A stretch of 29,955 nucleotides of DNA. It comes from Candidatus Multiplicimicrobium inquinatum. GTDB taxonomy: Bacteria > Omnitrophota > Omnitrophia > Omnitrophales > Aquincolibacteriaceae. Of the stretch, positions 18,147-26,042 are shown piece after piece (position 1 is the first letter of the stretch; every line of letters begins with the position of its first letter). The notes beneath the pieces are model-generated. The model did no database searches. It saw only the letters and a list, made by a program, of their open reading frames with translations, and was not told the DNA's origin. A program made the position numbers and the translations under genes. The DNA lies in assembly GCA_002344825.1 (NCBI GenBank), contig DDUN01000081.1:1-29955 (forward strand). The letters are read 5' to 3'.

Positions 18147-18948
18147 TACGAACGAATTTTGGGTTGGTTTGTTTGCTGGTCTCGGTTTTCTTATTCTTAC
18201 CTTTGTTATATTTTTCGTCGGCGGCGTTTCTATTTTTAAGCAAGGTTATTTTGTTACGCTTAAGTTTGATTATGTGAGCATTTTGGATAAGGGCGCGCCG
18301 ATACGTATGGCCGGTGTACGCGTGGGCGAAGTAAAGGATGTCGCACTGAAGTTTGACGAAGCACAAAAGAAAAATCGCGTGTTTGTGAAGATTTTTTTGA
18401 ATGAAGGTACCGAGGTCCGCGAAAATTATACCTTCTCGGTGCAGGGAACGTTTGTTTTGAGTGAGCCCCATATTGAAATTACTCCCATTCCGGGCGATTT
18501 ACCGTTTGTCAAATCCGGGTCTTACTTGGAAGGTATCGGGCCGGTTCCCGTAGATGAGCTTCTCAGCCGGTCCATGCGGATTGCTGAGCAAATGGAAGCG
18601 ATTTTGGCCAGTGTACAACAGATGACCGATGATAAAGAATTAACCGACGCCTTGAAGGTGATGGTGATTAATTTCGCGGATCTTTCAGTGCAGATGAAAT
18701 CATTTATGGAAGGCAATCAAAGTGATATGTCCGCGTCCGTAAAAAACATCAAGGGATTTACTGAGTCCATGGATCGTGCCGGAGCCGACTTTGAAGCTTT
18801 AATGAAGCATGTGCAGCAGGGCGAGGGAAATGTCGGTAAAATGGTTTATTCGGATGAGATTTATAAGGATATGCGCGAGTTGGTCGCGGATATTAAGAAG
18901 CATCCGTGGAAGTTACTTAAAAAAGACAAAAAGTTCTTCTTTTTCTAG
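18136..18948 (+). CDS. mlaD: MlaD-type MCE-domain lipid-binding protein
   Basis: Periplasmic, membrane-anchored MCE protein that forms a hexameric ring on the MlaE-MlaF complex. A single N-terminal helix spans about residues 6-28 (FWVGLFAGLGFLILTFVIFF). The MCE domain covers about 36-115, with GAPIRMAGVRVGEVKDVAL from residue 53. The rest is helical and ends in HPWKLLKKDKKFFFF, a common ending of MCE proteins. Start ATG 18136 lies inside the end of mlaF. No mlaC, mlaB or mlaA is in the window, so the periplasmic carrier must be encoded elsewhere or be absent. Confidence 0.92.
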   Translation: MKNNTNEFWVGLFAGLGFLILTFVIFFVGGVSIFKQGYFVTLKFDYVSILDKGAPIRMAGVRVGEVKDVALKFDEAQKKNRVFVKIFLNEGTEVRENYTFSVQGTFVLSEPHIEITPIPGDLPFVKSGSYLEGIGPVPVDELLSRSMRIAEQMEAILASVQQMTDDKELTDALKVMVINFADLSVQMKSFMEGNQSDMSASVKNIKGFTESMDRAGADFEALMKHVQQGEGNVGKMVYSDEIYKDMRELVADIKKHPWKLLKKDKKFFFF

Positions 18949-18973
18949 AAACAATTTGAAAAAGTCCGTCTGC

Positions 18974-19042
18974 GGCGTTGCATGCATCGTTTCCTCGTGC
19001 GGCGTATTAAATTATACGCCTCCTCGGGCTCTCGCATGCGCC
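18974..19042. repeat. Long palindromic element downstream of mlaD
   Basis: The core is a perfect 7-bp stem GGCGTAT (19001-19007) / ATACGCC (19014-19020) with loop TAAATT. Outside it pair CTCG (18994-18997) with CGGG (19025-19028, one G.T), then GCATGC (18980-18985) with GCATGC (19034-19039), then GGC (18974-18976) with GCC (19040-19042). The composition is GC-rich against AT-rich flanks. A T-run (19056-19060) follows, so it may end mlaD transcription. Its layout is like that of dispersed REP/MITE-type palindromes, but only one copy is seen here. Confidence 0.7.
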
Positions 19043-19060
19043 TGGCATCCGGTTCTTTTT

Positions 19061-19210
19061 AAAATGATTTCTTAAGAAAAAGTTTATGTGCGATTAACTC
19101 GCGGCAGTATGTTCTTTTGAATTTTGGTGTTTCGTTTTAATAAATATTTCATATTTTATATTTTTGTCCGATTATTTATTTTTAAACATGTATAGAAGGA
19201 GTCATAACTT
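19061..19210. other. AT-rich leader region before the PIN/TRAM gene
   Basis: This stretch holds no gene. It contains a perfect 12-bp palindrome TTTCTTAAGAAA (19068-19079) and a very AT-rich tract from about 19136 to 19190, where a promoter is expected because a nine-gene unit begins downstream. No convincing -35/-10 pair stands out: TTGAAT (19117) with TAAATA (19141) is the best and is weak. GAAGGAG (19196-19202) is the ribosome site for the next gene. Confidence 0.5.
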
Positions 19211-20356
19211 ATGATTAATGTGATTCGCGTGACGGTAGTTATTTTAGGCGCCATTTTTGGCTACCTATCCGATCTCAAATGGCTTGTGGATCACCTTGGC
19301 ATCCCCGACGCGCAGTGGATGGGGGCGGTGATCGGGCTTTGCTGCGGAACTATCGTTGTTTTGCTCGATCTTTTCTTCAAGCAATATTCCGTCCGGAATG
19401 TGCTTTCCGTGATTATCGGATTGGCACTTGGGCTTTTGACCCACCACTTATTTATTCAGGCTTTGACCAATATGCAGGTGGATATGGATTTGGCAAGACA
19501 GCTTGGGCTTGTCTCATCCGTTATTCTGCCGTATTTGGGAATTATCACGATTTTACGCGGGCAGGAAGAGTTTACGCTGATGCTGCCTTTCATTAAACTG
19601 GATGCCAAAGGTTCCGGAGAAGACCTGGTGTTACTTGACACCAGTGTCGTGATCGACGGCCGCATTGCGGATATGGTCAAAACTAATTTTTTGGCTTGCC
19701 GTCTTGTTGTTCCCACGTTTGTTTTGAAGGAACTTCAGCTGATTTCCGATTCCTCTGATTCTTTGAAGCGCGCGCGTGGACGCCGCGGTCTGGATATTTT
19801 GAACCGCATGAAGGCGAACACTAATGTTGAAATTACCATTAATGAAATGGATTTTTCAGAAATTCCGACCGTTGATTCCAAGTTGGTTAAAATGGGCAAG
19901 GTTTTGAACGCGCGTATTTTTACCAATGACTACAATTTAAACAAAGTGGCTGAATTGCAGGGCGTCAAAGTTTTAAATATCAATGATTTGGCCAATGCGC
20001 TTAAGCCGGTGGTGATGCCGGGCGAGCTCATGCAGGTGCGTCTTCTTAAAGAAGGCAAAGAGCCGGATCAAGCTGTTGCTTATCTGGACGACGGAACCAT
20101 GGTGGTGGTGGATAACGGACGCCGCCATCTTGGGCAAACCATGAATGTCGCGATTACCAGCGTTTTGCAAACGCAGGCTGGCCGCATGATTTTTGCTAAA
20201 GCGGATGAAAATGCTTCCTATGAAGCTCGTGAGCGTGCGACCGAAGAACGTAATTATGAGCGTCAACAGCAGCGTGATTCCGGTCGCTCGCAGGATTATC
20301 GGCGTAATAATAACCGTCCGGCAAATGGCGGAAACGAGGGCTATCCTAAGCGATAG
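19211..20356 (+). CDS. YacL-type membrane PIN/TRAM domain protein
   Basis: The first 125 residues or so form about four membrane helices, then come a PIN nuclease-like domain (about 140-265) and a TRAM RNA-binding domain (about 268-335). PIN acidic residues are visible at D143 (LLDTSVVIDGRIAD) and D240 (FTNDYN). The tail is Arg/Asn/Gln-rich and probably disordered. The family is widespread next to ispD-ispF-gltX but its RNA target is not established; a ribonuclease or RNA-binding role is inference from the domains. It starts at ATG 19211 with a strong ribosome site and leads a run of nine closely packed genes; ispDF begins 11 nt after it. Confidence 0.9.
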   Translation: MINVIRVTVVILGAIFGYLSDLKWLVDHLGIPDAQWMGAVIGLCCGTIVVLLDLFFKQYSVRNVLSVIIGLALGLLTHHLFIQALTNMQVDMDLARQLGLVSSVILPYLGIITILRGQEEFTLMLPFIKLDAKGSGEDLVLLDTSVVIDGRIADMVKTNFLACRLVVPTFVLKELQLISDSSDSLKRARGRRGLDILNRMKANTNVEITINEMDFSEIPTVDSKLVKMGKVLNARIFTNDYNLNKVAELQGVKVLNINDLANALKPVVMPGELMQVRLLKEGKEPDQAVAYLDDGTMVVVDNGRRHLGQTMNVAITSVLQTQAGRMIFAKADENASYEARERATEERNYERQQQRDSGRSQDYRRNNNRPANGGNEGYPKR

Positions 20357-20367
20357 TTCTGAATTTA

Positions 20368-21603
20368 ATGCGCGTTAGCCTGATTATCACCGCCGCGGGC
20401 GCAAGCACGCGGTTCGCAAAAACAATTCCCAAAACGTCCCGCGAAAAAAAAATGCAGGGATCCAAGCTTTTTTTTGAGCTGGGCGGCATGCCGGTTTTGG
20501 AACGCACGCTCCGCGCCTTTTCAAAAGTTCCCGGAATTTCCGAAGTGCTCGTCACTGTTTCTCCCGGCGCGGAGAAAGTATCCAAGGCCTGGGGAGATAA
20601 ACTTGGCTTTAAAAAAATAAAATGGGTGAGCGGCGGAAAAACGCGCGCGGAATCTGTTTTAAATGCGTTAAAGAAAACATCCTCTCAAAATTCCTGGGTT
20701 ATGGTGCACGATGGGGCAAGGCCGCTTATTTTGCCCGCCACGATCCGTCTGCTTATGAAAAAATCGGCGAAGTATGACGGAATATTGTTGGCCCGCCGGG
20801 TGGTGCCGACATTGAAAAAGATTTCAGTGTCGGGGAATAAAGTGGAAGCGACGGTTGACCGTTCAGTACTCGCTGAAGCGGAAACACCGCAAATGGTGCG
20901 ACGTTCTGTTTTAATCGATGCTTACCGCCGTGTTCCGCAGGCATTGTCGTTTACGGATGAATCCGGGCTTGTGGAAGCCGCGGGCCGGCAAATGGGGGTT
21001 TTGCTGCATACCGATTGGAATCCTAAAATAACTCATTATGCGGACTATGAACTGGCTCAAGCCCGGCTTCATTTTGACCTCTGCGCCGAAAGCGCAACCG
21101 ATAAGAGCGCGGGGGAAGAAATTCGTATCGGAAAAGGGTATGATATCCACCGTTTAGTCTCGGGCCGCAAGCTTTGGATCGGCGGAATCCGTATTCCGTT
21201 TGAGAAGGGGTCGTTAGGCCATTCTGATGGCGATGCTTTACTGCACAGTGTTACGGATGCTATTTTGGGTTCCTTGGGGCTTGGCGATATCGGCGATTGG
21301 TTTTCGGATAAGAATCCAAAGTATAAAAATATTCAGAGCTCAAAACTTTTGACGCAGGTATTGGCAAAAGCGGCGGAATCAGGCTGGCAACCTTTTCAGG
21401 TTGATACCAACGTGATTCTCGAAAAACCGAAGCTGGGGCCGTTGAAAATAAAAATCCGCAAATCGCTTGCGAAATTGCTGGCGTTGCCGCTTGATCGTAT
21501 TTCGGTTAAAGCCCGCACGCATGAAGGGTTTGCGCCGATCGGGACGGGTGAAGCCTGGGCATGTCAGGCGGTTGTTGTGATGCATAAAATAAAGAAGGAT
21601 TAA
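20368..21603 (+). CDS. ispDF: Bifunctional IspD-IspF of the MEP isoprenoid pathway
   Basis: Fusion of two enzymes of the non-mevalonate pathway: IspD joins CTP to methylerythritol 4-phosphate and IspF cyclises the CDP product to MEcPP. IspD covers about residues 1-228, with the nucleotide-binding AAGASTRF and HDGARPL motifs. IspF starts near 255: GKGYDIHRL gives metal ligands D259 and H261, LGHSDGDALLHSV gives H293, and KARTHEGFAPIGTGEAW closes the site. The glycine-rich IspD loop is followed by a lysine-rich stretch (TSREKKMQGSK) encoded by A9 and T8 runs (20444-20452, 20468-20475). The fusion skips the IspE step, as in proteobacterial fusions. gltX starts 5 nt after. Confidence 0.95.
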   Translation: MRVSLIITAAGASTRFAKTIPKTSREKKMQGSKLFFELGGMPVLERTLRAFSKVPGISEVLVTVSPGAEKVSKAWGDKLGFKKIKWVSGGKTRAESVLNALKKTSSQNSWVMVHDGARPLILPATIRLLMKKSAKYDGILLARRVVPTLKKISVSGNKVEATVDRSVLAEAETPQMVRRSVLIDAYRRVPQALSFTDESGLVEAAGRQMGVLLHTDWNPKITHYADYELAQARLHFDLCAESATDKSAGEEIRIGKGYDIHRLVSGRKLWIGGIRIPFEKGSLGHSDGDALLHSVTDAILGSLGLGDIGDWFSDKNPKYKNIQSSKLLTQVLAKAAESGWQPFQVDTNVILEKPKLGPLKIKIRKSLAKLLALPLDRISVKARTHEGFAPIGTGEAWACQAVVVMHKIKKD

Positions 21604-21608
21604 TTTAT

Positions 21609-23030
21609 ATGATACGTGTTCGTTTCGCGCCGTCGCCCACAGGTCGCTTACATTTAGGAAATATCCGCACCGCGCTTTTTAACTACTTGTTCGCGCGTGC
21701 CCAAGGCGGAACATTTATTCTGCGCCTGGAAGACACGGATCGTGAACGGTTTTTGCCTGAATACCGCGAGGGCATTATTCAGGATATGCGCTGGATGGGG
21801 CTCAACTGGGATGAGGGGCCGGAGAATAATGGGCCTTACGGACCGTATGAACAATCCGAACGTTTGGAGCTTTACCAAAAATACGCGAATCAATTGATCG
21901 CGGAAGGCAAGGCGTATTACTGCTATGTGACACAGGAAGAAACGGATGAGGCGAAACGGATTGCAAGACTGAATCGAATGCCGCCCCGATTTGATAACCG
22001 CGGTCGTAATTTTACTCAGGAAGAAATTGAAGCGCGTAAAGCCCGCGGCATTAAACCGACTCTGCGTTTTAAAGTTGAAAATCCGCAGGTGAAAATACAT
22101 GACCTTGTCCGCGGTGATGTGGAGTTTAACCTCGATGATATGTCCGGTGATTTTGTGATTTTGCGAGCGGATGGAACACCGACATTCCATCTTGCGGTAT
22201 GCGTGGATGACGCACTGATGAAAGTAACGCATGTCATCCGTGGTGAAGACCATTTATCCAACACCCCCAAACATATTCTTCTGATTAAAGCGATGGGCTT
22301 TGAACCGCCGCAATACGGACATTTGTCTTTGATTCATGGTCCGGGCGGAGAACCTTTATCTAAACGTCTTTCGACTGTTTCCGTGGGCGAATTTCGCCGT
22401 CAGGGATATTTACCGGAAGCACTTGTGAACTATATCGCGTTTTTAGGGTGGTCGCCCGGAGATAACCGCGAAATTTTCAGCTGGGAAGAATTGCAGAAAG
22501 TTTTTTCTCTGGAGCGCGTGAATAAATCTTCTTCGATTTATGATCCGGATAAACTGAACTGGGTGAATGGACAGCATCTGCGCCTGCTTTCCGACGAAGT
22601 CTTTACACAAAAAGCTTTGGATTATTTGCAGATGCAGAACTTATTGCCGGTGGGAGCGGATGTTGTGCGCCGCGTTCTGCCCGCTTTTAAAGATGCCATT
22701 GCGAAGTTTGATGAGTTGCCCGCGCACTTGGGTTTTCTTAAATCGCCGTTAACTTATGAAAACGCGGCATGGCTTCAAACTCCCGCGGCAAAAACGCTGC
22801 TTACGGAAGCTTTGGCGCTCTTGCCTTCGCTTAACTGGAATGATCCGCTCGTTTATGACGCGTTTATCGCGGCTTTAAAGCCCAAAGTCACGGTGAAGGG
22901 CAAAGAGCTGTTCATGCCGGTTCGCGTTGCTTTAACAGGCAAGGAACACGGTCCTGAGCTGAAAAAACTTTTTCCTTTGCTCGGACAGCAATTTGCCGCG
23001 GAACGTTTTAAATCGGCACTCGGAAATTAA
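21609..23030 (+). CDS. gltX: Glutamyl-tRNA synthetase
   Basis: Class I synthetase charging tRNA with glutamate. The HIGH-type signature is HLGN (15-18) in APSPTGRLHLGN, and the KMSKS loop appears as LSKRLSTVS with K252. The catalytic core is followed by an all-helical anticodon-binding half ending in a TGKEHGPELKKLFPLLG segment. Length 473 is typical of bacterial GluRS. AAGGA (21595-21599) sets ATG 21609. Whether it is discriminating, or also charges tRNA-Gln for the GatCAB route, cannot be read from the sequence. tmk starts 10 nt after its stop. Confidence 0.95.
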   Translation: MIRVRFAPSPTGRLHLGNIRTALFNYLFARAQGGTFILRLEDTDRERFLPEYREGIIQDMRWMGLNWDEGPENNGPYGPYEQSERLELYQKYANQLIAEGKAYYCYVTQEETDEAKRIARLNRMPPRFDNRGRNFTQEEIEARKARGIKPTLRFKVENPQVKIHDLVRGDVEFNLDDMSGDFVILRADGTPTFHLAVCVDDALMKVTHVIRGEDHLSNTPKHILLIKAMGFEPPQYGHLSLIHGPGGEPLSKRLSTVSVGEFRRQGYLPEALVNYIAFLGWSPGDNREIFSWEELQKVFSLERVNKSSSIYDPDKLNWVNGQHLRLLSDEVFTQKALDYLQMQNLLPVGADVVRRVLPAFKDAIAKFDELPAHLGFLKSPLTYENAAWLQTPAAKTLLTEALALLPSLNWNDPLVYDAFIAALKPKVTVKGKELFMPVRVALTGKEHGPELKKLFPLLGQQFAAERFKSALGN

Positions 23031-23040
23031 AGATCACAAT

Positions 23041-23664
23041 ATGAAAAAAGGTCTGTTCATCACATTTGAAGGCGGCGAAGGCAGCGGCAAATCGACTCAG
23101 ATTAAAGAAGCCGCAAAGTACTTCAAAAAAAAGAAGCGTCAGGTTGAAATTTACCGCGAGCCGGGTTCGACCGAAGCAGGGGAAGCCATCCGCGCCGTAC
23201 TTTTAAATCCGGTGTTTAAAACAATGGCGTGGCAAACAGAATTGCTTTTATTTTTAGCGGCACGCGCGCAGCTGATCCGCGAAAAAATTCTGCCAGCTTT
23301 GAAGAAAAACAAAGTAGTGCTGCTTGACCGTTTCGAAGATTCCACGCTGGCTTATCAGGGTTACGGACGGGGACTGGATATAAAAAAAATCGAAGCCTTT
23401 TTTCCTTTTGTCAGAGAAAACTGCGTACCGGATTTGACGGTTTTTATGGATGTGCCGGTCAGCGTCGGATTGACGCGCGCCGCTAAACGCGGCAAAGCGG
23501 ATCGTATGGAAAAAGCAAAACGTCTCTTTCATAAAAAAGTTCGGCTCGGATTTCAGGCTTTGGCCCGCAAACATCCGAAGAGAATTTATACCGTGAACAG
23601 CGCGCGGCCGGTGGAAGAAGTACGCGCCGATATTTACGCTCTCTTTGACAGGTTGACGAAGTAA
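23041..23664 (+). CDS. tmk: Thymidylate kinase
   Basis: Phosphorylates dTMP to dTDP. The P-loop is GGEGSGKST (11-19), YREPGSTEAGEAIR is the TMP-binding loop, and LLDRFEDSTLAYQGYGRGLD is the DRx signature, with Phe where many have Tyr. The lid is lysine/arginine-rich (RAAKRGKADRMEKAKR). Length 207 is normal. The start is ATG 23041; an in-frame start at 22993 would overlap gltX and add 16 unrelated residues. holB begins 3 nt later, a pairing seen in many bacteria. Confidence 0.95.
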   Translation: MKKGLFITFEGGEGSGKSTQIKEAAKYFKKKKRQVEIYREPGSTEAGEAIRAVLLNPVFKTMAWQTELLLFLAARAQLIREKILPALKKNKVVLLDRFEDSTLAYQGYGRGLDIKKIEAFFPFVRENCVPDLTVFMDVPVSVGLTRAAKRGKADRMEKAKRLFHKKVRLGFQALARKHPKRIYTVNSARPVEEVRADIYALFDRLTK

Positions 23665-23667
23665 CCG

Positions 23668-24498
23668 ATGAAAAATATTTACGCGAACAAAACTCAAAAA
23701 CTTGCGGCCGATATTTTAAAAAAGCATGTGGAGACCGGCCGTGTTTCTCAGGCCTACTTCTTTTCGGGCGAAGAGCTGTCGTTTGATCCGGAAACCGGAT
23801 TCAGCCGTAAGGAAGAATTGGTGTATGACTTTGCCGCGCGTTTAATCGGCGGGTTAGCGGACGAAAAAAACCGTTTAAAGCGGATTTATGAAGATCAGCA
23901 TCCGGATGTTCTTCGATTGGGGGCTGACCCCGATATGACTTCAATCAAAATCAAAGATGATATTTTACCGCTGTTGAAATGGGTTTCGCTCAAACCTTTT
24001 GAAGGTGAGCGCCGTATCGGAATTATATGTCGCGCCGATAAGCTGACGGACGAAGCAGCGAATGCTTTTCTGAAAACATTGGAGGAAGCCCCTGGATCGG
24101 CGGTGTTTTGTCTTTTAGCGCCTTCGCGGGAGCTGGTTTTGGAAACAATTCGGTCGCGTTGTTTTGAGGTGCGTTTTCCTGAAACGCCGGCTTGGAACCC
24201 CGCGGCAGTTTCAGCTTTGCCGCCTTTCAAGGAAATGTTGGATAATTATTCGGATTTACCTAAAGCTGAATTGAAACCCGCTTTAGATCTTGTTTTGGAA
24301 AACGTACGCCAGAAGATGCACAAGGTGATTCATGCTTCGGCTCCATCTGCCGGGAAGGCGCCAGCTTATTTAAAAGCATTTCAAACGGTATGCGAAGCTA
24401 AATCCGCGCTTGAAGCCAACGCCAACGCAAAACTGTCCGTGACACGGATGGTGATGAAATTAAGGCACGCTTTTTCAGGCGAAAGAGGTATTTTGTGA
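23668..24498 (+). CDS. holB: DNA polymerase III clamp-loader subunit delta'
   Basis: Part of the clamp loader that places the sliding clamp on DNA. It has the AAA+ fold of delta' with a lost P-loop: AYFFSGEE replaces the Walker A region. KTLEEAPGSAVF matches the family, and the sensor SRC motif is IRSRC (161-165). The zinc-binding cysteines common in delta' and tau are not visible. At 276 residues it is on the short side, with a shortened collar domain. Its stop TGA overlaps the GTG start of metG by 4 nt. Confidence 0.88.
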   Translation: MKNIYANKTQKLAADILKKHVETGRVSQAYFFSGEELSFDPETGFSRKEELVYDFAARLIGGLADEKNRLKRIYEDQHPDVLRLGADPDMTSIKIKDDILPLLKWVSLKPFEGERRIGIICRADKLTDEAANAFLKTLEEAPGSAVFCLLAPSRELVLETIRSRCFEVRFPETPAWNPAAVSALPPFKEMLDNYSDLPKAELKPALDLVLENVRQKMHKVIHASAPSAGKAPAYLKAFQTVCEAKSALEANANAKLSVTRMVMKLRHAFSGERGIL

Positions 24499-26042
24499 AA
24501 AACTATTTCATTACGACCCCGCTCTATTACGTTAACGCGAAACCGCATATCGGGCATGCCTATACCAATGTGCTCTGCGATACCTTTGCGCGTTACCTGC
24601 GTCTGAGAAACGGTAAAGAACATGTTTTTTTTCTTACCGGTACGGATGAACACGGCACCAAAATCCAGAAGGCCGCTACCGCGCAAAACAAAACTCCGCG
24701 GGTTTACGTGGATGAAACTGTGGAGCTTTTTAAGCACCTCTGGACTCCGCAGCTTTTGGATATTACTTTTGACCGGTTTATCCGCACGACGGATGAAGAC
24801 CACAAACGGATTGTACAGAAGATTTTGCGTGATTTGGAAGCCAAGGGGGATATTTACAAGGAAAGTTATAAGGGCTGGTATTCAGTGCAGGACGAAAGTT
24901 TTTATACTGAGACGCAGCTGCGCGAAGGTCTGCCCGAAGAAATTCAGAACACCTTGCAGGAAATCGAAGAAGAGAATTATTTTTTCAGGATGTCCAAGTA
25001 TCAGGACAAGCTGATTCAGTATGTCGAAGCTCATCCCGATTGGATTCAGCCTGAAATGCGCCGCAATGAAGTGCTTGGTTTTTTAAAGAATCAAATATTG
25101 GAAGACCTTTGCATTACGCGCCCGCGCAAACGCCTGGAATGGGGAATTGATTATCCGGGTTCTGCGGATCATGTTGTTTATGTCTGGTTTGATGCCTTGA
25201 TCAATTACATCAGCGCGATCGGTTACGGTGAAGATGATGCCAAATTTAAAAAATGGTGGCCCGGAGCGGTGCATGTTCTCGGTAAAGATATTCTTCGTCA
25301 GCATGCCGTCTTTTGGCCCATTATGCTGATGGCGATCGGCGTGGAGATGCCTGAGAAAATTTTGGCACATGGCTGGTGGCGCATGGGCGGAGCTAAAATG
25401 TCAAAATCCCTTGGTAATGTCGTTGATCCGCTGGATATGATTACGAAATACGGCGCTGATGCTTTCCGCTTTTTTCTTTTACGCGAAGCGACGATGGGTG
25501 CCGACGGTTCGTTTTCAGAAGAGTTATTGCGTGACCGTTACGGCAGTGATCTTGCCAACGGTTTGGGTAATTTATGGCACCGCTTTGCTTCTATGCTTGA
25601 AAAGTATTACGGGGGGCATGTGCCTGATAAAGAACCGGACTGGAGCACTCCGGTGCTCGCCGCTTCTTTGAAATTGGAAAAATCTGTTTCAGAGTTAATG
25701 GATGCTTATAATCCTAAAGACGCTTTGATTCAGATTTTTGATGTGATTACGCTGGCAAACCAGTTTGTCGAAGAGCGCAAGCCTTGGACGTTGGCAAAAG
25801 ATCCTGCTCAGGCGGATAAACTTGCTGATACTATGGTTGTCCTTGCGGAGTCGCTGGCACGCGCAGGATTTTTGCTGCTTCCATTTTTGACGAATATTGC
25901 GCCTCAGATTCTGAGCCGTCTGCATATTTCACCTTCTTTCGAGAGTGCCTCGCTTACCAAACGGCTTGTCTTGTCAGGGAATAAAATAGAACGCGGCGAG
26001 CCGCTTTTCCCGCGTCTCGAGGATGAGACGCCTCAGGCTTAA
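24495..26042 (+). CDS. metG: Methionyl-tRNA synthetase
   Basis: Charges initiator and elongator tRNA-Met. HIGH is PHIGH (17-21) and KMSKS is exact at residues 301-305. In the place of the zinc knuckle the sequence reads GWYSVQDESFYTE, lacking the Cys pair, so this is the zinc-free form. The protein ends after the anticodon-binding helices at 515 residues, without the C-terminal tRNA-binding/dimerisation domain of longer MetRS. The start is GTG 24495, overlapping the holB stop, with AGAGGT (24484-24489) upstream. Its last 20 nt overlap the next gene. Confidence 0.95.
   Translation: MKNYFITTPLYYVNAKPHIGHAYTNVLCDTFARYLRLRNGKEHVFFLTGTDEHGTKIQKAATAQNKTPRVYVDETVELFKHLWTPQLLDITFDRFIRTTDEDHKRIVQKILRDLEAKGDIYKESYKGWYSVQDESFYTETQLREGLPEEIQNTLQEIEEENYFFRMSKYQDKLIQYVEAHPDWIQPEMRRNEVLGFLKNQILEDLCITRPRKRLEWGIDYPGSADHVVYVWFDALINYISAIGYGEDDAKFKKWWPGAVHVLGKDILRQHAVFWPIMLMAIGVEMPEKILAHGWWRMGGAKMSKSLGNVVDPLDMITKYGADAFRFFLLREATMGADGSFSEELLRDRYGSDLANGLGNLWHRFASMLEKYYGGHVPDKEPDWSTPVLAASLKLEKSVSELMDAYNPKDALIQIFDVITLANQFVEERKPWTLAKDPAQADKLADTMVVLAESLARAGFLLLPFLTNIAPQILSRLHISPSFESASLTKRLVLSGNKIERGEPLFPRLEDETPQA

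Noticed and set aside
18809..19075. Plus-strand frame running from mlaD into the gap, translating the palindromic element
   Set aside because: It begins inside mlaD in another frame and its unique part is the translated palindrome; no domain or ribosome site.
18949..19210. tRNA or small RNA gene in the mlaD-yacL gap
   Set aside because: The pairing is a simple nested palindrome; no cloverleaf, T-loop GTTCRA or anticodon arm could be fitted.
21654..22253. 199-codon minus-strand open frame inside gltX
   Set aside because: Antisense shadow of the conserved GluRS catalytic core; no independent support.
22993..23040. Upstream in-frame start for tmk
   Set aside because: It would overlap the gltX end and add residues (MPRNVLNRHSEIKDHN) absent from the family, while ATG 23041 gives the canonical N-terminus.
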